From Sordaria brevicollis (lineage: Eukaryota > Ascomycota > Sordariomycetes > Sordariales > Sordariaceae): DNA of 64,000 nucleotides. The stretch lies in contig JAUTDP010000010.1 of assembly GCA_033439795.1 (NCBI GenBank), positions 558,001 to 622,000 of the forward strand, given 5' to 3'. Every line of letters starts with the position of its first letter. Position 1 is the first letter of the stretch. The position numbers were made by a program, and so were the translations under genes. The notes beneath the pieces were generated by a model. It saw only the letters and a program-made list of their open reading frames with translations. It ran no database searches and had not been told where the DNA came from. This document shows, piece by piece, positions 48,401 through 63,350 of this stretch.

Positions 48401-51400
48401 CTATAATCGTAAAATATACCGTTTATTAATATTTTAATAAATTTAAATAAAGAATCGCTAATAGAATAAATATAATCCCTATTAATAAGGTTATTAATAA
48501 TGAAATTCTTATATTAATAATTATAATACGTTACTACCCCCCTCCCTTATTATATATAATTTTTACGTTATATTATTTAACCGGAGGAATATATACTTCT
48601 TTCTCTAATTATCGAACGCCGGTCCGTTTTTATTATATCCTTAAAAAACCCTTCAACTTAACCGATATTAAAGAATTCTTAATAATTATATTCAATTAAT
48701 TTATTAAAAAATATAAACTTTAAATTATCTGTATAACGAAGGTAAATATAATAAAAAATATCTAACGTATAATAAACGAAGATAAAGTAATGGAAGAAAA
48801 AAGTACTTTAACCCCGAACGTAATTAATAATAATTTTATAATTAATATAATTAAAAATATTATAAATAATAAAATAATTTATTATAAAAAATTCTTCGAT
48901 AATAATTATTATACTTAAATTAATATATTCTACGGTATTGGAAGTAAAGAAATTATTAAAGTAATTAAAATCTCCGTTTTAATTATATTTATAAATAATA
49001 CCTCTAATTTTTAAATTTACGAAGAAATTATTAACCGTTATTTCGCTACTAATAATATTAATATTAGTAAAATTACGTTTAAAAATATTACTAAATTCTA
49101 TAAAAAAGTAAATAAACCCCTAAAAATTAATGTATAAATTTAATAAAAATTATTTCGGTAATATTAATAATAAATAAATAATTTCCGTTAAAAAAATACC
49201 GATATACTACCCCTTAATTAATTTTATAATTTTAAATTCGAATTCAAATTTAGCGCTATACTACCCGCTTCTTATAATCGTACTTTTAACCTAAAAGAAT
49301 TTAATATTATTAAAAAATAAATTAATAATAATTTAAAAAAGAAATTTATCCGCCTATTATAATTAAAAACCTTTACTCCTATATTCTTAATTAAAAAGCC
49401 GGGAAGAGGAATCTATATTTATATTAATTATTAAAGTATTAATAATATTACCTTCAAATCCTATTACCCGCTCCTACTTATTAAAAAAATATTCGATACT
49501 ATTTACTACGCTAAAATTTTCATTAAATTAAATATTATTATTACTTTTAATTAAATTCGTATTAAAGAAAATTACGAATAATTAACCGCATTTATAATAA
49601 AATTTAAATTATTCGAATCCCTAATTATACCTTTTAACCTTTAAAGCGCCCTTAGCGCTTTTTAAAATTATATTAACGATATTTTATATAATATTTTCAA
49701 CGTTTATACGACCGTTTATTTCGATAATATCCTTATATATTCTAATAACGAAAAGGATTATAAATAATATATTAATAACGTCCTCGAATATTTAATTAAA
49801 GCCGGTTTAAACGTAAATATTAATAAATATAAATTCTATATAAAACGTATAAAATACTTCGGCTTAATTATTATACTAAATAATATCGAAATAAATTTAA
49901 ATAAAATTAAAGTTATATTCGATTAAGTGCCCCTTTAATTTAAAAAATCGTTTTAATAATTCTTCAACTTCGCGAACTTTTATTAGCGTTTTATTAAAAT
50001 ATTTTCGATAATAGTATTCCTATTATACGAATTAACGAAGAAAAACGTATTATAATTATAATCCGACCGCTATTAATCCGCTTTTAATATATTAAAGAAA
50101 GCCTTTGCGACCGGACCCGTATTAAAAATTTATAATTAAATTAAAAAGACCGTAATCGAAATAAATATATCCAATTAAATAATAAAGGGTATATTTTTAT
50201 AATATAGCGATAATGGAATTTTATACTTAATCGTATACTTTTTAATAAAATATATAACCCAAAAATATAATTATAACGTTTATAATAAAAAATTTTTAAT
50301 TATTATTAAAGCGTTAAAGGAATAATAGCCCGAATTTAAAAAAATATAATAATTATTCAATATCCTAATGGATTATAAAAATTTAAAAACCTTTATAATT
50401 AATAAATAATTTATATAATAATATATACGCTAATTATAATTTTTATTACGTTTTAACTTTTAAATTTAATATACCCTAGGATTGAAAAATTTACGCCTTA
50501 ATACCTTTAATAAAAAGTTTAATAATATCCCTACGGGTATAAAAAACGAACGCTTCGCCGCCCGTTAACGTACCTTTCTCTAACCCTTATAATTCGTAAA
50601 TAACTACTTTAATAAAAAAAACTTAGCCTTTTATTATTCCCTCTCCTTAATAAGCGATTACGAGGATAAATCGATTAACGATATTATTTTAAATAATTAT
50701 AAAAACTTTATATTCCTTTAAAAAACGGTCTCCGCCCTAAACGATTTAAATAATCGTAATTAACCAATTTCGATTCGTAAAATCCTCTATAAAGCTTTTA
50801 ACGAATATTAAATTACCCCTAATAATATTATTAAATAATATAACCGTATAATTATCGACCTTTATAATAAGGAATTCTAATTCTAATTAATTAATCGCTA
50901 ATATAATTCGCTTAATATAAACTACCTTAATCGCAACGCTACGTATAAATTCCTATCCCGAAAATTCTATTAAAAGGGTATAATTAACGACGTATATATA
51001 TTTTATAAAATTTACCTACTTTATATAAAAATTAAATTCCTTAAACGTAATTTTACCAATCTCTTTAAAACCCTACCTATTATATTAATTCTTTAAATCC
51101 GTATTTCCGTCGATTATATTACTCTACTCCCCGGTAATTTCTATTTTAATTAAAAATTTAAATATATTTATATTATCGTTAATTAATTAATAAAAATATA
51201 GCACTTTATACTAATAATTATATTATCGGTAAAAAAGTTAGCTAAATATTTTATTAATTATATTTATTACTTTTATAACTTTTTAAACTCTATCCTTTCG
51301 AATAAAAATATTTAATTCGTATTACAATTCTAATCCTCTTTATATTAATACTTAAGTATTACGTATATTTTAACCTCCGCCTTCTACCCTTAAATAAATA

Positions 51401-52570
51401 CCTAAACCGAATGTATTAATATAAAAATAAAATAATACCTTTAATTATATATTAATTAAATATAAATTAATTAAATTAAATAACTTCCCTTTATAAAATT
51501 CGCTAATAATAACGTAATATCCTCGTTAATAAACCTATTACCTTTCTTTACTAATTATAATTATTACCCCCACATAAGTACCGAACTTCGTAACCCCCTA
51601 CCGCTAATATTATTACCTATATAATTAAAAGAATATTATAAAATTAACGAACTCGCCGACCGCTTCTATAAAATTTAGGATTTTATAATTTAATAAATTA
51701 AACGTAATTAAAACCAATACGAAGAAAACGCTAATAAAAAACGGGTCGATTTAATAAAATATAAAAAAGGGGATACTATCCTACTTAATATATTTAATTT
51801 AATTAATAATCGCCTATATATTAAATTCTCTCCCTATTAGGAAGGATTATTCAAAATTTCGAAAACGGATTTATATACCGTTAAATTATAATTACCTAAT
51901 AATATAAAATATTTACTAATCTTCTACATCTCAATAATCTAATATTAAACCAATTAAAATCTCTTTAATTAAATCGTTAATTCTAACGTCTATATTAACG
52001 AAAGTAAAATTATAATTTATATTAACGATTATAAAGAATATATTAAATAGGGATTTAATAAATTATTAAATATTAAATAAAAAAGAAAAAACCGTTATTA
52101 ATACTACTTAATTAAATAGAAGGGTAATTATAACCCCATTTAAAAAAAGGTTAATAACGTTATCGATTATAAAATACGCCTTTAAGAATTTTACTACAAT
52201 TACCCTAATAAATTAATACCGCCCCGTATTAAAAAACTTTTTAACTATTTCGAATAAAAAAAAAAAATCCTAATAATAGACCCTATTACTCGCAATGGGT
52301 AACCCGACGCTAATACTAAACCCCGCACTTTACGCCGCCGCTCCGCCTATTTAGTATAACGATTCGCTATCTCTAAAACGGAATTATTACCAACCGAAAA
52401 AGAAATAAAAAAAGGATTTATAAAAATAATAACGAAGATTATACAATTTTTAATAAATAAATAATTTAAAATATAATTAATATTATAATTAAAAGTATTT
52501 AATAAATTAATAAAGGATTTTAAATTATAATTATACGTATATATAAATTTTTTTAATTCTACGAACTTCT
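45479..52570 (+). pseudogene. Element C gag-pol remnant
   Basis: Not open in any frame. Reverse transcriptase at about 49300-50000, RNase H at about 50030-50600, integrase at about 50800-51900, assigned from decayed motifs reading on the plus strand. Gag is assigned to about 45550-47700 by position only. Confidence 0.8.
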
Positions 52571-52585
52571 TTTAAGGGGGGATAA

Positions 52586-52871
52586 TATTATAAAATTATA
52601 TTTATATTATACCCGGTATACGTACTAACTACTTATATAAGTACCCAAATCCCCAACGACTATTCCTAATTATAGTACGTATATTATAATTCGATATAGT
52701 CTAAATCTAATTACCTATAATTACGTATAATATTATATAAGTACGTACGGACTAGGGTATAGGCTCGCGCCCATATATCTAGTCCTCCGTATATACTTCT
52801 CCTTTCCCTTCCTTCGTATAATAATACATATCTCATTATATACCTAACGGTACCAACGCTATCCCTTAATA
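52586..52871 (+). repeat. Right (3') LTR of gypsy element C
   Basis: 286 bp, begins TATTATAAAATT (a RIP form of TGTCACAGGATT) and ends TTAATA. Confidence 0.93.
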
Positions 52872-55259
52872 ATAAATAGATTTATTATAAAAAAACTCTT
52901 AAGAAAAAAAAAAGCGGTATTTAAAAGGTTTATTCCTTCTTAAGAATTATAGGTTATTACCGAATATAAATCTACGAATTTAATATTATTATAATTCCTC
53001 TTTACGTTTTAATAAAGAAGGGAATTATATTTAAATAAATTAAAAACGAATGATTCGTAATAGAATATTTTTAATATTTAATTATTACGGTTCTAATTTT
53101 TACGACCTTTATTTATAATAATAAATATTATAAAATTATTATTTTAATAATTAATATTTCTTTTAAAAGTTAAGGAAGTATTTTAGAATAAATCGGCCCT
53201 AATAATAAAAAATATCCGTATAAATTTAAAAACGGAATTTAATTAAAGGTTAAAAAGCGTTATAATACTATTAAAAGGGAATTTTAAAGGTTTTTCTATA
53301 TTTTAAAACGTTTATAGAAATATTTCTTTAAAATATATTTCGTTATTAAAACCGATATTATAATTCTTATATATTAATTTAATAATATTATTAATAATAT
53401 CCTAAAGGTTTTATTAATATATTAAATTATTTTAATTAAATTTTTCGATTTTAAAATTAAATATATTCTTAATTTAAAGAATTCTATAATTAATAAACTA
53501 TCCCGCAAACCCCCTAAACCTTCTAATCTATATAAAAAGGAATATAAAAAAGATATTAACAATTTCGTAAACGTATAAATTTATACTACCCTTATAGAAT
53601 TATTTAAATTAATTTTATATAGTAATTAATTATAATAATCGGAAGAGATCGTAAAATTCCTTCTAATTATAAAAATCCTTACTTATTTAAAAAGTATAAT
53701 TTTAAGGCGCTAATTCCGTAATAACGCGCTAAAATATATAATTTAAAATAGCGTTCTTTAATTATAACCTATTAATTCTATTTAATTCCTTAAGCGAATT
53801 ATTAATATTTAAAAAGAATAATAATTAATTACAACCCAATATTATAATAAAGTAGGATATCGAAGACGTAAGGGAATATATCGTTATATTATTAAATATT
53901 ATTATTAAAAGGGTATATATAATAATATCGAAGAATTAATCCACTTTTACCCTTAATATTAATAATTTAATCCTAAGCGCTTTAAAAATAGTTACTAATA
54001 ATTTTATTTTAATTCTTACCCTTGTAGTAAATAGATTTTAAATATTTAATATCTCCTAAAGGCCGACGGGAAAAGGATTCCTCTTTTAAAAATTAGGGAT
54101 AATACGACTAATTATATTAAAATTATTATTTTACTTAATATTAAATTTATTTAAGTAAAATACTTCTTTAAATCCGTTTTTTTAAAATCGGGATATCTTT
54201 TAATAATTTTAGTTAATAGTAATTTTAAATTCTAATTAGCCGTTATTAAATATTTAACCTAATTAGGGATTTATAGGGAATATATTATACCCTTTAATTT
54301 TAGAATTAAGAAGAATAATAAATAAAGGTATATAATAATCGCCGCTTTATTTACGAAAATAATAAATAATAAAGGGCGTAATTAGAAGAAATTTTTATTT
54401 TATATTTTATTTATTAACCGAAGAATAATCCGGGGTAATTATAATTATATTCCCTTTTAATTAATTTATAATTATAATTTTATTATTCCTATTAAATTCG
54501 ATTTATTTTTATAGTGAATTATTAATTAAAAAAATAATAATAAATTAATAACGAGGGAGGAGTTAATTTATGTTATTACTCGAATACGCGAAGAATTAAA
54601 ATATTAATTTAATTAGGCCGTTAAAAAAATCGCCGTAATAAGGGAAATAATTACCGCTTATTATAATAAGAAGGATAAACGAAAAATGCGCTTTACTAAT
54701 ATTTAAATCGAAGTTAGAAATTTTATTTTGAAGTATAATAATATTAAAAGGGTAAATATAAATTTTATATAGAAATTAACTTACCGTTGGAAAGGTCCCT
54801 ATTATATATACCAGATCTCCTCTTCGGGTAATATTTATTATTTAAATATTCTTAACGGAATCCTTTTAAAAAAGCTAATAAATATTAAAAATATTAAAAA
54901 GTTCGTAATTAGGGATAAAATAATATTAAATATTAAAAATCCGATAAAAAGTTTATAAAAGCCAATTAATCCCGAAGAGGGATTTACTCGGGGTTTAATT
55001 AATAATAGAAAAATCGTAAAAGAAATTCCTAGGAGATTTTTAAAAATAGAGGAGTTTTAATTAATATTTATTAAAGGAATTCGAACGAAGACTTTTAATA
55101 AAAGGATGCGCTAAAATTTTAAAAAGTTTTTAATCGAAGTAATTATCCTAATAAAAAGGCCTCCGGAAGAATAGGTTTTAATTAAAGATTAACTTAAAAT
55201 ATAATTAAATATTATAAAAGGGGAGGAAATTTAGCCTTAACTTAGAAACGACTTTAATT
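52872..55259 (+). pseudogene. Element B pol continuation (RNase H and integrase), decayed
   Basis: Picks up the frame interrupted at 45192. Near 54780-54960 the plus strand reads YRWKGPYYIYQISSSGNIYY and onward to LKKLINIKNIKKFVI. This is the small beta-barrel end of gypsy integrases (KWEGPY-type). Stops are frequent. Confidence 0.65.
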
Positions 55260-58200
55260 AACTCTAAATTATAAATAGAGGGTATATAATAGGGTTAATA
55301 ACCGCCGATATTTATAGGATATTATAAATACTATCTTTCTTTAAATTACCGAAAGTACCTTTAACCGAATAGCGTCCGAACCGATCCGTACCCGATTAAT
55401 TCTTTAATTATTAATTATTTTCGGTTAGAAATTCCGATTCCTTTTTTTTCTTACGTTTTCCATTTTTCGTATTAAATCTTTTATTTTTATTTTTAATTAT
55501 TTATTTTTATTTATTCGTTTTTACTTTTATTTCTTTTAATCGATTAAAGGAAGTCCTTATTAAATTCCGGAATATAAATAATCTTTAGGGGTTAATTTTA
55601 ATTTTTAATTTCCTAGGAAATTATTATTTAAGGTTAGAATAAATTAGAGCACCCTCAACGCTAAGAATTTAATACCCTTTTAATTATTTTATATTATTTT
55701 TTAATATTTTACTTTAGGGAAATTTTTTAGTAAAAGTAATCGTTTAGAGCTTTAATTACTTTTAAAGGGAAAATTAAATATTAAAATAAAAGGGAAATAT
55801 TAAAAGGAGATTATTTTTCTTTATTATTTACTTATTTTATATTTATTTTATTTATTAGAAAATTTTTCTCCGAAAAAGTTTTATATTTTATATAAGAAGT
55901 ATTAATTTATATTTATAACGCTAATTTATTTTTATTATTTTCTTTAAGAGGAATAATAATACCCTCTCCTTTTTTTTTAATAATAATAATAATATTATTT
56001 TCTTTACCTTTATTACTTTTAGAATTATTACTTTTAATAATTCCTTTACTAAAAACCTATTAATTAATTCCTTCCTTAATTTCGATATTTTCGACGCTAA
56101 CTTCGAATTTTATCTTTTTGCGAATAGGTTCTTTATTTTCGTTAATTTTTCCATTACCCTTACTATAGGATTTACTTTCTTTACTTAAATTATTACTATC
56201 CTTCGAAAGTCGATTTATATTAATAATATTAAAAATATCCTTATTATTATATATAATATTAATTTTAATATAATTACTACGAATATTTAAACCTTTTCCC
56301 TTTATATTTAATTATTTATATTTAAATTAAATATATTCGGCCTAATTTTTAAAACTATTAAATACGCGCCAATTTACTCTTTATTAATAATTTTTAAATA
56401 CGCTATCGATTATTAAAATAAGGCTACTAATATTATAATTATTAATTAAAATTTCGATAAGAGACTATAATATAGCGTCCTTACGAAATCTAAACTAAAA
56501 TTCCTTTTTAGAATAATTCGAATAAATATATTAATTTACCCGTTTCATATTTTAAACGTAATTCCTATATATATTTCCTTTAATATTTCCTAATATAGAA
56601 ACGTAGCCTACGAAAAGAGATTAAACGTTAAAGGACTCCTATTCATTATTGCGAATAAAGATCGAAATATACAATTTCTAGATTTATTCGGTATAATTAA
56701 TATAAGGGAACCGGTTTTTAAAAAGAAGAAATTAATTAATAAAGGAAGATAAAAAAAAAAGAAGAGTAAATTTATATAGGGAATTATATATTTAAATAAA
56801 TAAATTAAAAATACGCTCTTTCTTAATACGTATATAAGCATTATAATAATTTAAGGATTAACCTCCTTTCTTCTTAATAAAAATATATTAGTATTCTTTA
56901 ATATTAAAATTATATTTATTAAAATATTTAAAGATAATACGCTAGTATTAATTTATTAAGTAGAATTCTTCTATGAAATTCTCAATTTATTTAAAAAACT
57001 TTAATAAAACTTATTCGAAATAGAGTAAGTTAATAAAGGGAGGATAAATAATAATAAAGATTTTTACCCTAGAAAAAAAGACTTCAATATTTATATTTAT
57101 AAATATTCTTTAGAATTAATTACTAACGAATTTATAACCTTAATAAATATAAATTTTATTAAAGAATTATTTCTTTCTATTAGAATAGGCGTTTATATAA
57201 TAAGGATTATTCTAAATAATTAAAAAGAAATTGGGAATAAAATTATAAAAGGCTAGAATTAAAAGATATTTATTTACGATAATAATATATTCGCCGAAAT
57301 TTATATTAAAAAAAGGTTTCTTTTATTAATTAATAAGTACTTTAAAGCGTTAAATCTCTTTTTAAATAGGATTTTTCGTAATATCCTTAAATTTAATTAT
57401 AATATTTTAATAGAGGAGGCGAATTTATATAATATTATTTAGAGGAAAAGAAATTTTTAAACGAAGGGAAGCGGATAAAGTAAAAAAGAATGGTATAAAT
57501 TTACTCGTCGGTTAAAAAGGGAAATTTTAATTCTTTTTTTAATTATTTAAGTAAATTACTTAGGTAATAAAAATAGAATAATTAGCGAAAATAGAGCTTA
57601 AACGTAAGAAAGTATTCGAACGAATAAATATTTAAATTTAAAAATATTTTTCGGGCGGTATAGTAATAAAAAAATATTTATAATATTAATAATAACTTTA
57701 AAATAATATAAATTTACGTAAAAAATAGAAAATTCTTACGACGATAAAAAGATTTTAATGCGTCGTAGGGTGGGAGATTTTTTTTTCTTTCCTTTTATTA
57801 CAATTTTTAATACTTTTTTTATTAAAGAATAGATTTATATTAACCTTTTATAACCTTTTTTATTAAATATCTTTATATTTTTAATTTTAATAACGTTATA
57901 ATCTTTAAAAAAAACCTTTCTTTTCCCTTTTAAAATCTTTACCCTATTAAACGTTTATTTTTTATTCGCGTAAATCCGCTCCTTTATTAAAAATAATTTC
58001 GAATAAAGAGATCGTTTTTATAGAGGAGGAATAAACCCTTTTTATTAAGAATATAATATACTACTAAATTAAAGGATTATTTAAAAGGATAAAATTTATT
58101 ATCGAATTTTAGAGATAGTAAATTTATAATTAAAGGGATATTAAAATATACGTAAAGTAGGTTTGCCCCCTTAAAGTAATTAAAGAAAAATAATAAGGTT

Positions 58201-60162
58201 TTATTCCTTATTTAAATTAACGCTTCTTAATTATTATAAACGGACGTTTAAACGAAGAGAAATTATTACTATATTTATTTATTATAGAATTTAAAATTAA
58301 TAAAATATTATTAGAATTAATTTATAAAGACGTTCTTTTATTTATCGATTAATTTATTATTTTTCGGCAACCCGACCGCTTTATTTAGGAGTAAATTTAT
58401 TTTAACCTTATAAACTTTTAATATTTTACGAATATTTAAATTTAAGCGGAAAATATTAATATTTACGTAACCTTTACTTATATACTACGCAATTTTAAAG
58501 ATTATATTTATATCCTTTCCTAAATTTATAAATTCGATAATAATAGTATAGAATTTCCTAAATTAAAAGGAAATCTACCCGACTTCCTTAAAATTACTAA
58601 ATAATAATATATTTTAATATAAATTAATAAATATTTTATTCTAATAATTTACAATAATAAAAATAAATAATAATTTATTTACAATTCGGTACTTACTTTC
58701 GATAATTATAAATATACGAAGAAAATTTACTTTTCCTTAATTTAATAATATATTGTTACTTATAAACTTAATAATTAATTTATTAATTTAAAAAGGCGGT
58801 TTACTTAAATCGAAATACCTTTTTTATATTAAATTTACGTTTAATTTTACAATTTTTAATATTTAAAAACTACGCGAATTTTTTTTATTAAAATTTAGCG
58901 CCGAAAATATAGTATTAGGAGCCTAAAATTAATTAATTAAAAGGAAGGAAATTATTAGAGGCTATAAATTTAGACCGGTTTAATATATTTCTTCAAATCC
59001 GCTATAATTTATATATAAATACGTATAGTTTATAATACTTTAAATATTTATTATATTTATATATTAACCCGTATTAAAAATTATTTAAAAATCGAAGTAA
59101 ATTTATTTTAACGAATTAGGATATTTTATAACGAAGATAATAAATTAAATTAACCTTTTCAATTAAAAATATTCAAATTTTTCGGCGAATATAATATTAT
59201 ATTATTATAAAGAGAAAAGGATATTCCGTATTTCCTTTAAGGAAATTAGAACGCTTTTTATAATATTTTTTAATAGGATAACGAAGGTCGTAATTTTTTT
59301 AAAGGGAAATTTTCGAAACTTTTTTTCGCCCGAAGAAAGTAATAAATTTTTTCCCCCAATTTTCCGTTAATATTAAATTCAAATAATTCTTCTTCTTTTT
59401 CTTCCTCTTTAAAAGAAAAAAGTCGTAAATAAAGAGAAATTATTATATTTATACCTAATATTAATTCTAAGGACGATAAATTTTTTAAAATTATTAATAA
59501 AAGGGAATAAATTTCTTTTATATTTATTATAAGAATTATCCGCGCTTAAAAAAAGAAATTCTTAACTTAAGTTATAATAATTAATTTTAACGTTACTTTT
59601 AAAAGGGAAATTATAATTAATTAACTTCTACGGCCGAAAAAAAAGAAGGTAATAAAAAAATAATAAAATAATTTTATTATTTCGATATAGACCGATAAAG
59701 AGCGTTTTTTAATTAATTATTTTATTTTCCCCAAACCCCCTTCGGTTCTTAAAAATTTTCCCTAAAGTTTAAAATTTTATAATAAGGGTAAATTAATAAT
59801 TAAAATTAAATTTATTAAAATATTAAGTAATAAAATAATTTAATTAATTTTTTCTAAAAATAAAGTAAATATAAGCGTTATTTAAGCGGTAATCGATATA
59901 GGATATACGGCTAATAAAGCGGGATTAAATATAGAAAAAAAGGTTAAACGTAAAGCTTTAAAAAAATATTTAATTAAAGAGAAAAAAAAAGAGAAGGTTA
60001 ATAAACGCCGGAAATAATTTATATATAGAAGATTAATTATTTTTTTATTTTACTTCGGATATCTTTTCTTTAATTTAATTCTTATATTTTAAGGAGGAGG
60101 ATTTTTATTATACGAATATTTTTACCTAGGATAGTATAAAAAATATTCGAAAAGAAATATAA
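55260..60162 (+). other. Unexplained 4.9-kb RIP-mutated segment between element B pol and its 3' LTR
   Basis: AT-rich, with stops in all frames, and no LTR pair, inverted ends or family motif recognised. Short plus-strand stretches look protein-like, for example NINIYVTFTYILRNFKDYIY near 58460. A purine tract (AAGGAGGAGGA, 60091-60101) lies about 60 bases before the right LTR rather than next to it. It is either an extra ORF carried by B or another nested insertion whose ends are hidden by RIP. Confidence 0.5.
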
Positions 60163-60626
60163 TATAGGGTAAAATTATTGCTTATTTAAATATATAAATA
60201 ATTATTTAAATAGTAGATAGTAAGGTAAGTATAAATTTATACTTCCCTCCTTTTGGAAAGATCGGAATTTATATTTAAAAAAAGGATAAAAAGGGGAGGC
60301 TTCTCCCTTTTTCAATTAAAGAAAGTAAGAAGGAGAATTAGAGAAGATAATAATTTTATTTTTCGTTTAAAAAACCTTTTTTACGAAATTATTAAGTAAC
60401 CCCCTTAAGGATTTTTAAGAGAATTAATTAATAAATTTACTCTTATTTAAAGAAGATAATAAGAATAAAGCTTTATTTTATTCTTACTCTTTTTCCTATA
60501 GTAGTGAGGTTAAGAGTTATTGACCCTATTTACGTTTTTTAAGTAAAGATCCCTAAATTAGTTTAATCCTTCGCTATAAGTTTGTGGTGTAGGCTCTGTT
60601 TCCTTTGTGGTGTGGTTTTTGGTCCA
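60163..60626 (+). repeat. Right (3') LTR of gypsy element B
   Basis: 464 bp. Begins TATAGGGTA (RIP form) and ends in a GC-normal stretch, GTGTGGTTTTTGGTCCA. It mirrors the left copy, in which the outer end is better preserved. Confidence 0.88.
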
Positions 60627-63350
60627 AATTATTATTCGTTTAACGAAAAAGTTTAAAGAATATTTTCGAATTCGCGAATTTTATAATATATTATAGCCTT
60701 ATTGCGTTTTTTTTTTATTTTCCCTTTTTATAAACTATTCTCTTTTAACGACGTCCTCCTAATATTTCGGATTAATCGGTTAGCCTTCTTAATTTTCGAC
60801 GTAAATATTTTTTATTTAATTAGGGTTTATCGGCTAATTATCGCTAAATAATAACCTTTTATATAAATAATCGATTATTATATTATAATATTCGAATTAA
60901 ATACGGCCGATTATTATATTATAATAAATATTAGTAATAATTAATTATTAATTATAAGTAATACGGTTTTATATTATAATATTCGCTTTAAATATAGTAG
61001 TAATTTTTCTACTATTTTCCTCCGTAAAAGGTTTTCCTATATTAATAGGGTCAAAATTATTCTTTACCTCGAATTTTAAAAGGCGTTATAGGCGATTTAT
61101 AATTTTTTAATTAATTAGAATATATATAACTATTCCCGAATTTATAATAACTTTTTTAATAATAACGGTAATTCTATTACTATTCATAAAAGCGGATATA
61201 ATAAAGGGGTCTCCTCCTAAATAATTATATAGGAAATCCTTCTTTACGCCGTTAAATACTTTTCTTTATCTTTATTATATAGACTTCCCTAAACGGGAAT
61301 TTATTTTATTTAAGGCGTTTAATTTTTTAATTTATCCTTTTTTTTACCCTTATTTTCCTTTTTATTTTTAATTTTATAATAGGTATATATAAATTAAAGG
61401 CGGGTATAGTAATCGGTTGCGGCTATAAGGCGATTATTCGAATTGAATTTTTTAGGATAATTTTTAGCGTAATATTTTTATTCCTTATAAATAAAATATA
61501 TTCTTTTACGGAATATATTATCGATTTCTTCTTTAATTAGGTTTCGGTTATTATTATTAGTATTAGAATTATTTCTAATCGAAGAGGAGCCTTTTTTTCC
61601 GCCGGTATTATTATTATTATTTCTATTATTATTTCTGTAATTACAATTATTTAAATTGGAAGATAAAATAATAATAGTCCGCTTAATTACTTTTTATATA
61701 TAAGTAATTTATTTAGCAATTTTTACGTATTTATTAAAATCGACTATATTTAAAGTAGTATAAAAAGTTATATTAATTTAGAGGTCCGTAAATAAGGGAC
61801 GGTAAAAGGCTTCTTTCCAATTAGATTAGGGGATTTAATATTCGTTAACGAAACGAATAAATTTATTTTTAAAAATATAAAAATTATTTTAATATATATA
61901 GAATTTTTTAAATTCCTCGATTATTTAATAAATTATATTAGGGTTATTGTATTAACGTTTTAAATAAGCTATTAAAGTTTTAAAAGAATAAATTTAATTC
62001 GGGTAAATATTATATAAATAAAATTAAAAATCCTTAGCGGTATAATTAGTTAAGCGGTTCTCGATATAAATTTATTTAATTTCGTTATTAATAAAGTAGT
62101 TAGAATTAACCTTTAATTTATTAAATATAATATAATATTAAACCTTAAAAGTAATAATATTTTTATTCTTATTAATATAAAAGATAAGGGGGTTTAAAAT
62201 CTTAGAAGATTTTCCGCTAATAGTAAAAATAGAAGCGCTTCCCAGAGTCGTACTACGACGTATCGAATTACGAATAATATTAGCGATTATTAAATTTAAA
62301 GTTTAAATTTTTTTATTTTTATTTATAATAATAATTATTAAATTTTTTATTATTTCTTTATCGGAATTAATAGGTTTCTTATTTTATTAATAATTATTAT
62401 TATTATAATCGGATTTAAAATCGGAAATATCGAAATCGGGATTAATGCTTTAAATAATAAAGGCGCGATATTTAATTCAGTTAGCTTTACAAATAGCCGC
62501 GTCGATACCTTTAAAGTAATATTAAGTACCTTTATTATCGTTTTCGATAATAATTTAAAAACGTACTTTCTTTTTTTACTTTTTAGGTTTATAATATATA
62601 CCCTTAAAATATTAAATTTAATTATTTAAATTTATTATAATTTTATTAAAATAGTAAATAATAATATAAAATTCCTCGGATTGCTTTTTATAAGCGAGTA
62701 TAGCGATAATACGGGCTTTTATTTTTTTAAATATAGTATTAGGATTTTTCTTAACTTCGGTGATAAAATTTTCGATTTTTATTAAATTTTTATATCCCTC
62801 GGACTACGGATCTTTATATTAAAATAAGGGGTCGAATAGAAAATAAAATCCTTTTTTACTAAAAGTATAGCGAGCGGTAATATTTTTAATTTTATTTTCT
62901 AAATCTTCCTTAATATATTCCTTCGTATTAGGAAAATATTAAATTTTAATTTCGGGAATTATATAAACGTTATAATATTCGAAAATAGTAATATTAAGGT
63001 TATTAATTTTTTTAATAGTATTTTAAACCTCTTAGGCCGTAGAAACGCGACGGTTATTAATAAATTTATAATTTAAATAGGTTTTCGTAATAGGAATTTC
63101 TTTTTAATTTAATTTAATTAATTCGAAATCGATTTTATTAACGGTTTACGCTTTTAATTTAGCCGCTTCTTCCTAATTGCGTATTATTATTCGTTCGGTA
63201 TTTTAATTATTTTATATAGGTTATAATTATATAATTATCTAAATAGGGTACGGAGGATTATTATATTACGCGCAATTAATTGTAATTTTTTTTATTTTAA
63301 AGTAGAATATTTTATATTATTTTCGATAAATATTAATTTAATTTTACGAT
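60627..63350 (-). pseudogene. Element A gag and protease region, decayed
   Basis: Minus strand. Around 61450-61505 the decayed reading YFIYKE-stop-KYYAKNY fits a Gag zinc knuckle (C-x2-C-x4-H-x4-C) whose Cys and His codons have become Tyr, as RIP does. An Asn-rich run (61560-61660) precedes it. The rest is assigned by position between the 5' LTR and the element B insertion. Confidence 0.6.

Larger units (their letters stand above)
45193..52871 (+). mobile_element. Ty3/gypsy element C, RIP-inactivated, innermost insertion
   Basis: 286-bp LTRs (45193-45478 and 52586-52871), gap-free alignment, ATAAR target duplication, total 7.68 kb. The polypurine tract AAGGGGGGATAA (52574-52585) abuts the right LTR, so coding is plus. 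A decayed reverse-transcriptase box VYFDNILIYS (49714-49743) is followed by KAGLNVNINKYKFYI and FFNFANFY, then an RNase H region, and an integrase segment ISVDYITLLPG (about 51100-51130) holding the first catalytic Asp. The order gag-RT-RH-IN is gypsy. Stops are everywhere. Confidence 0.92.
39540..60626 (+). mobile_element. Ty3/gypsy element B, RIP-inactivated, interrupted by element C
   Basis: 464-bp LTRs at 39540-40003 and 60163-60626 align without gaps; termini read TGTGGGG and GGTCCA in the less-mutated copies. The element lies inside element A. The coding strand is plus: a protease-like stretch (LPFFYNINVYLIYKDGK, about 43545-43610), reverse transcriptase with LP-stop-G and YFNNIYIKGP boxes (44849-44967), and an integrase C-terminal strand set (YRWKGPYYIY, near 54780). 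Element C sits within pol. No clean target duplication was found (ATTGA before, AATTA after). After removing C the element is about 13.4 kb, unusually long, mainly because of 55260-60162. Confidence 0.85.

Noticed and set aside
56608..56841. 77-codon minus-strand frame inside the unexplained element B segment
   Set aside because: Hydrophobic low-complexity translation expected by chance in AT-rich DNA.
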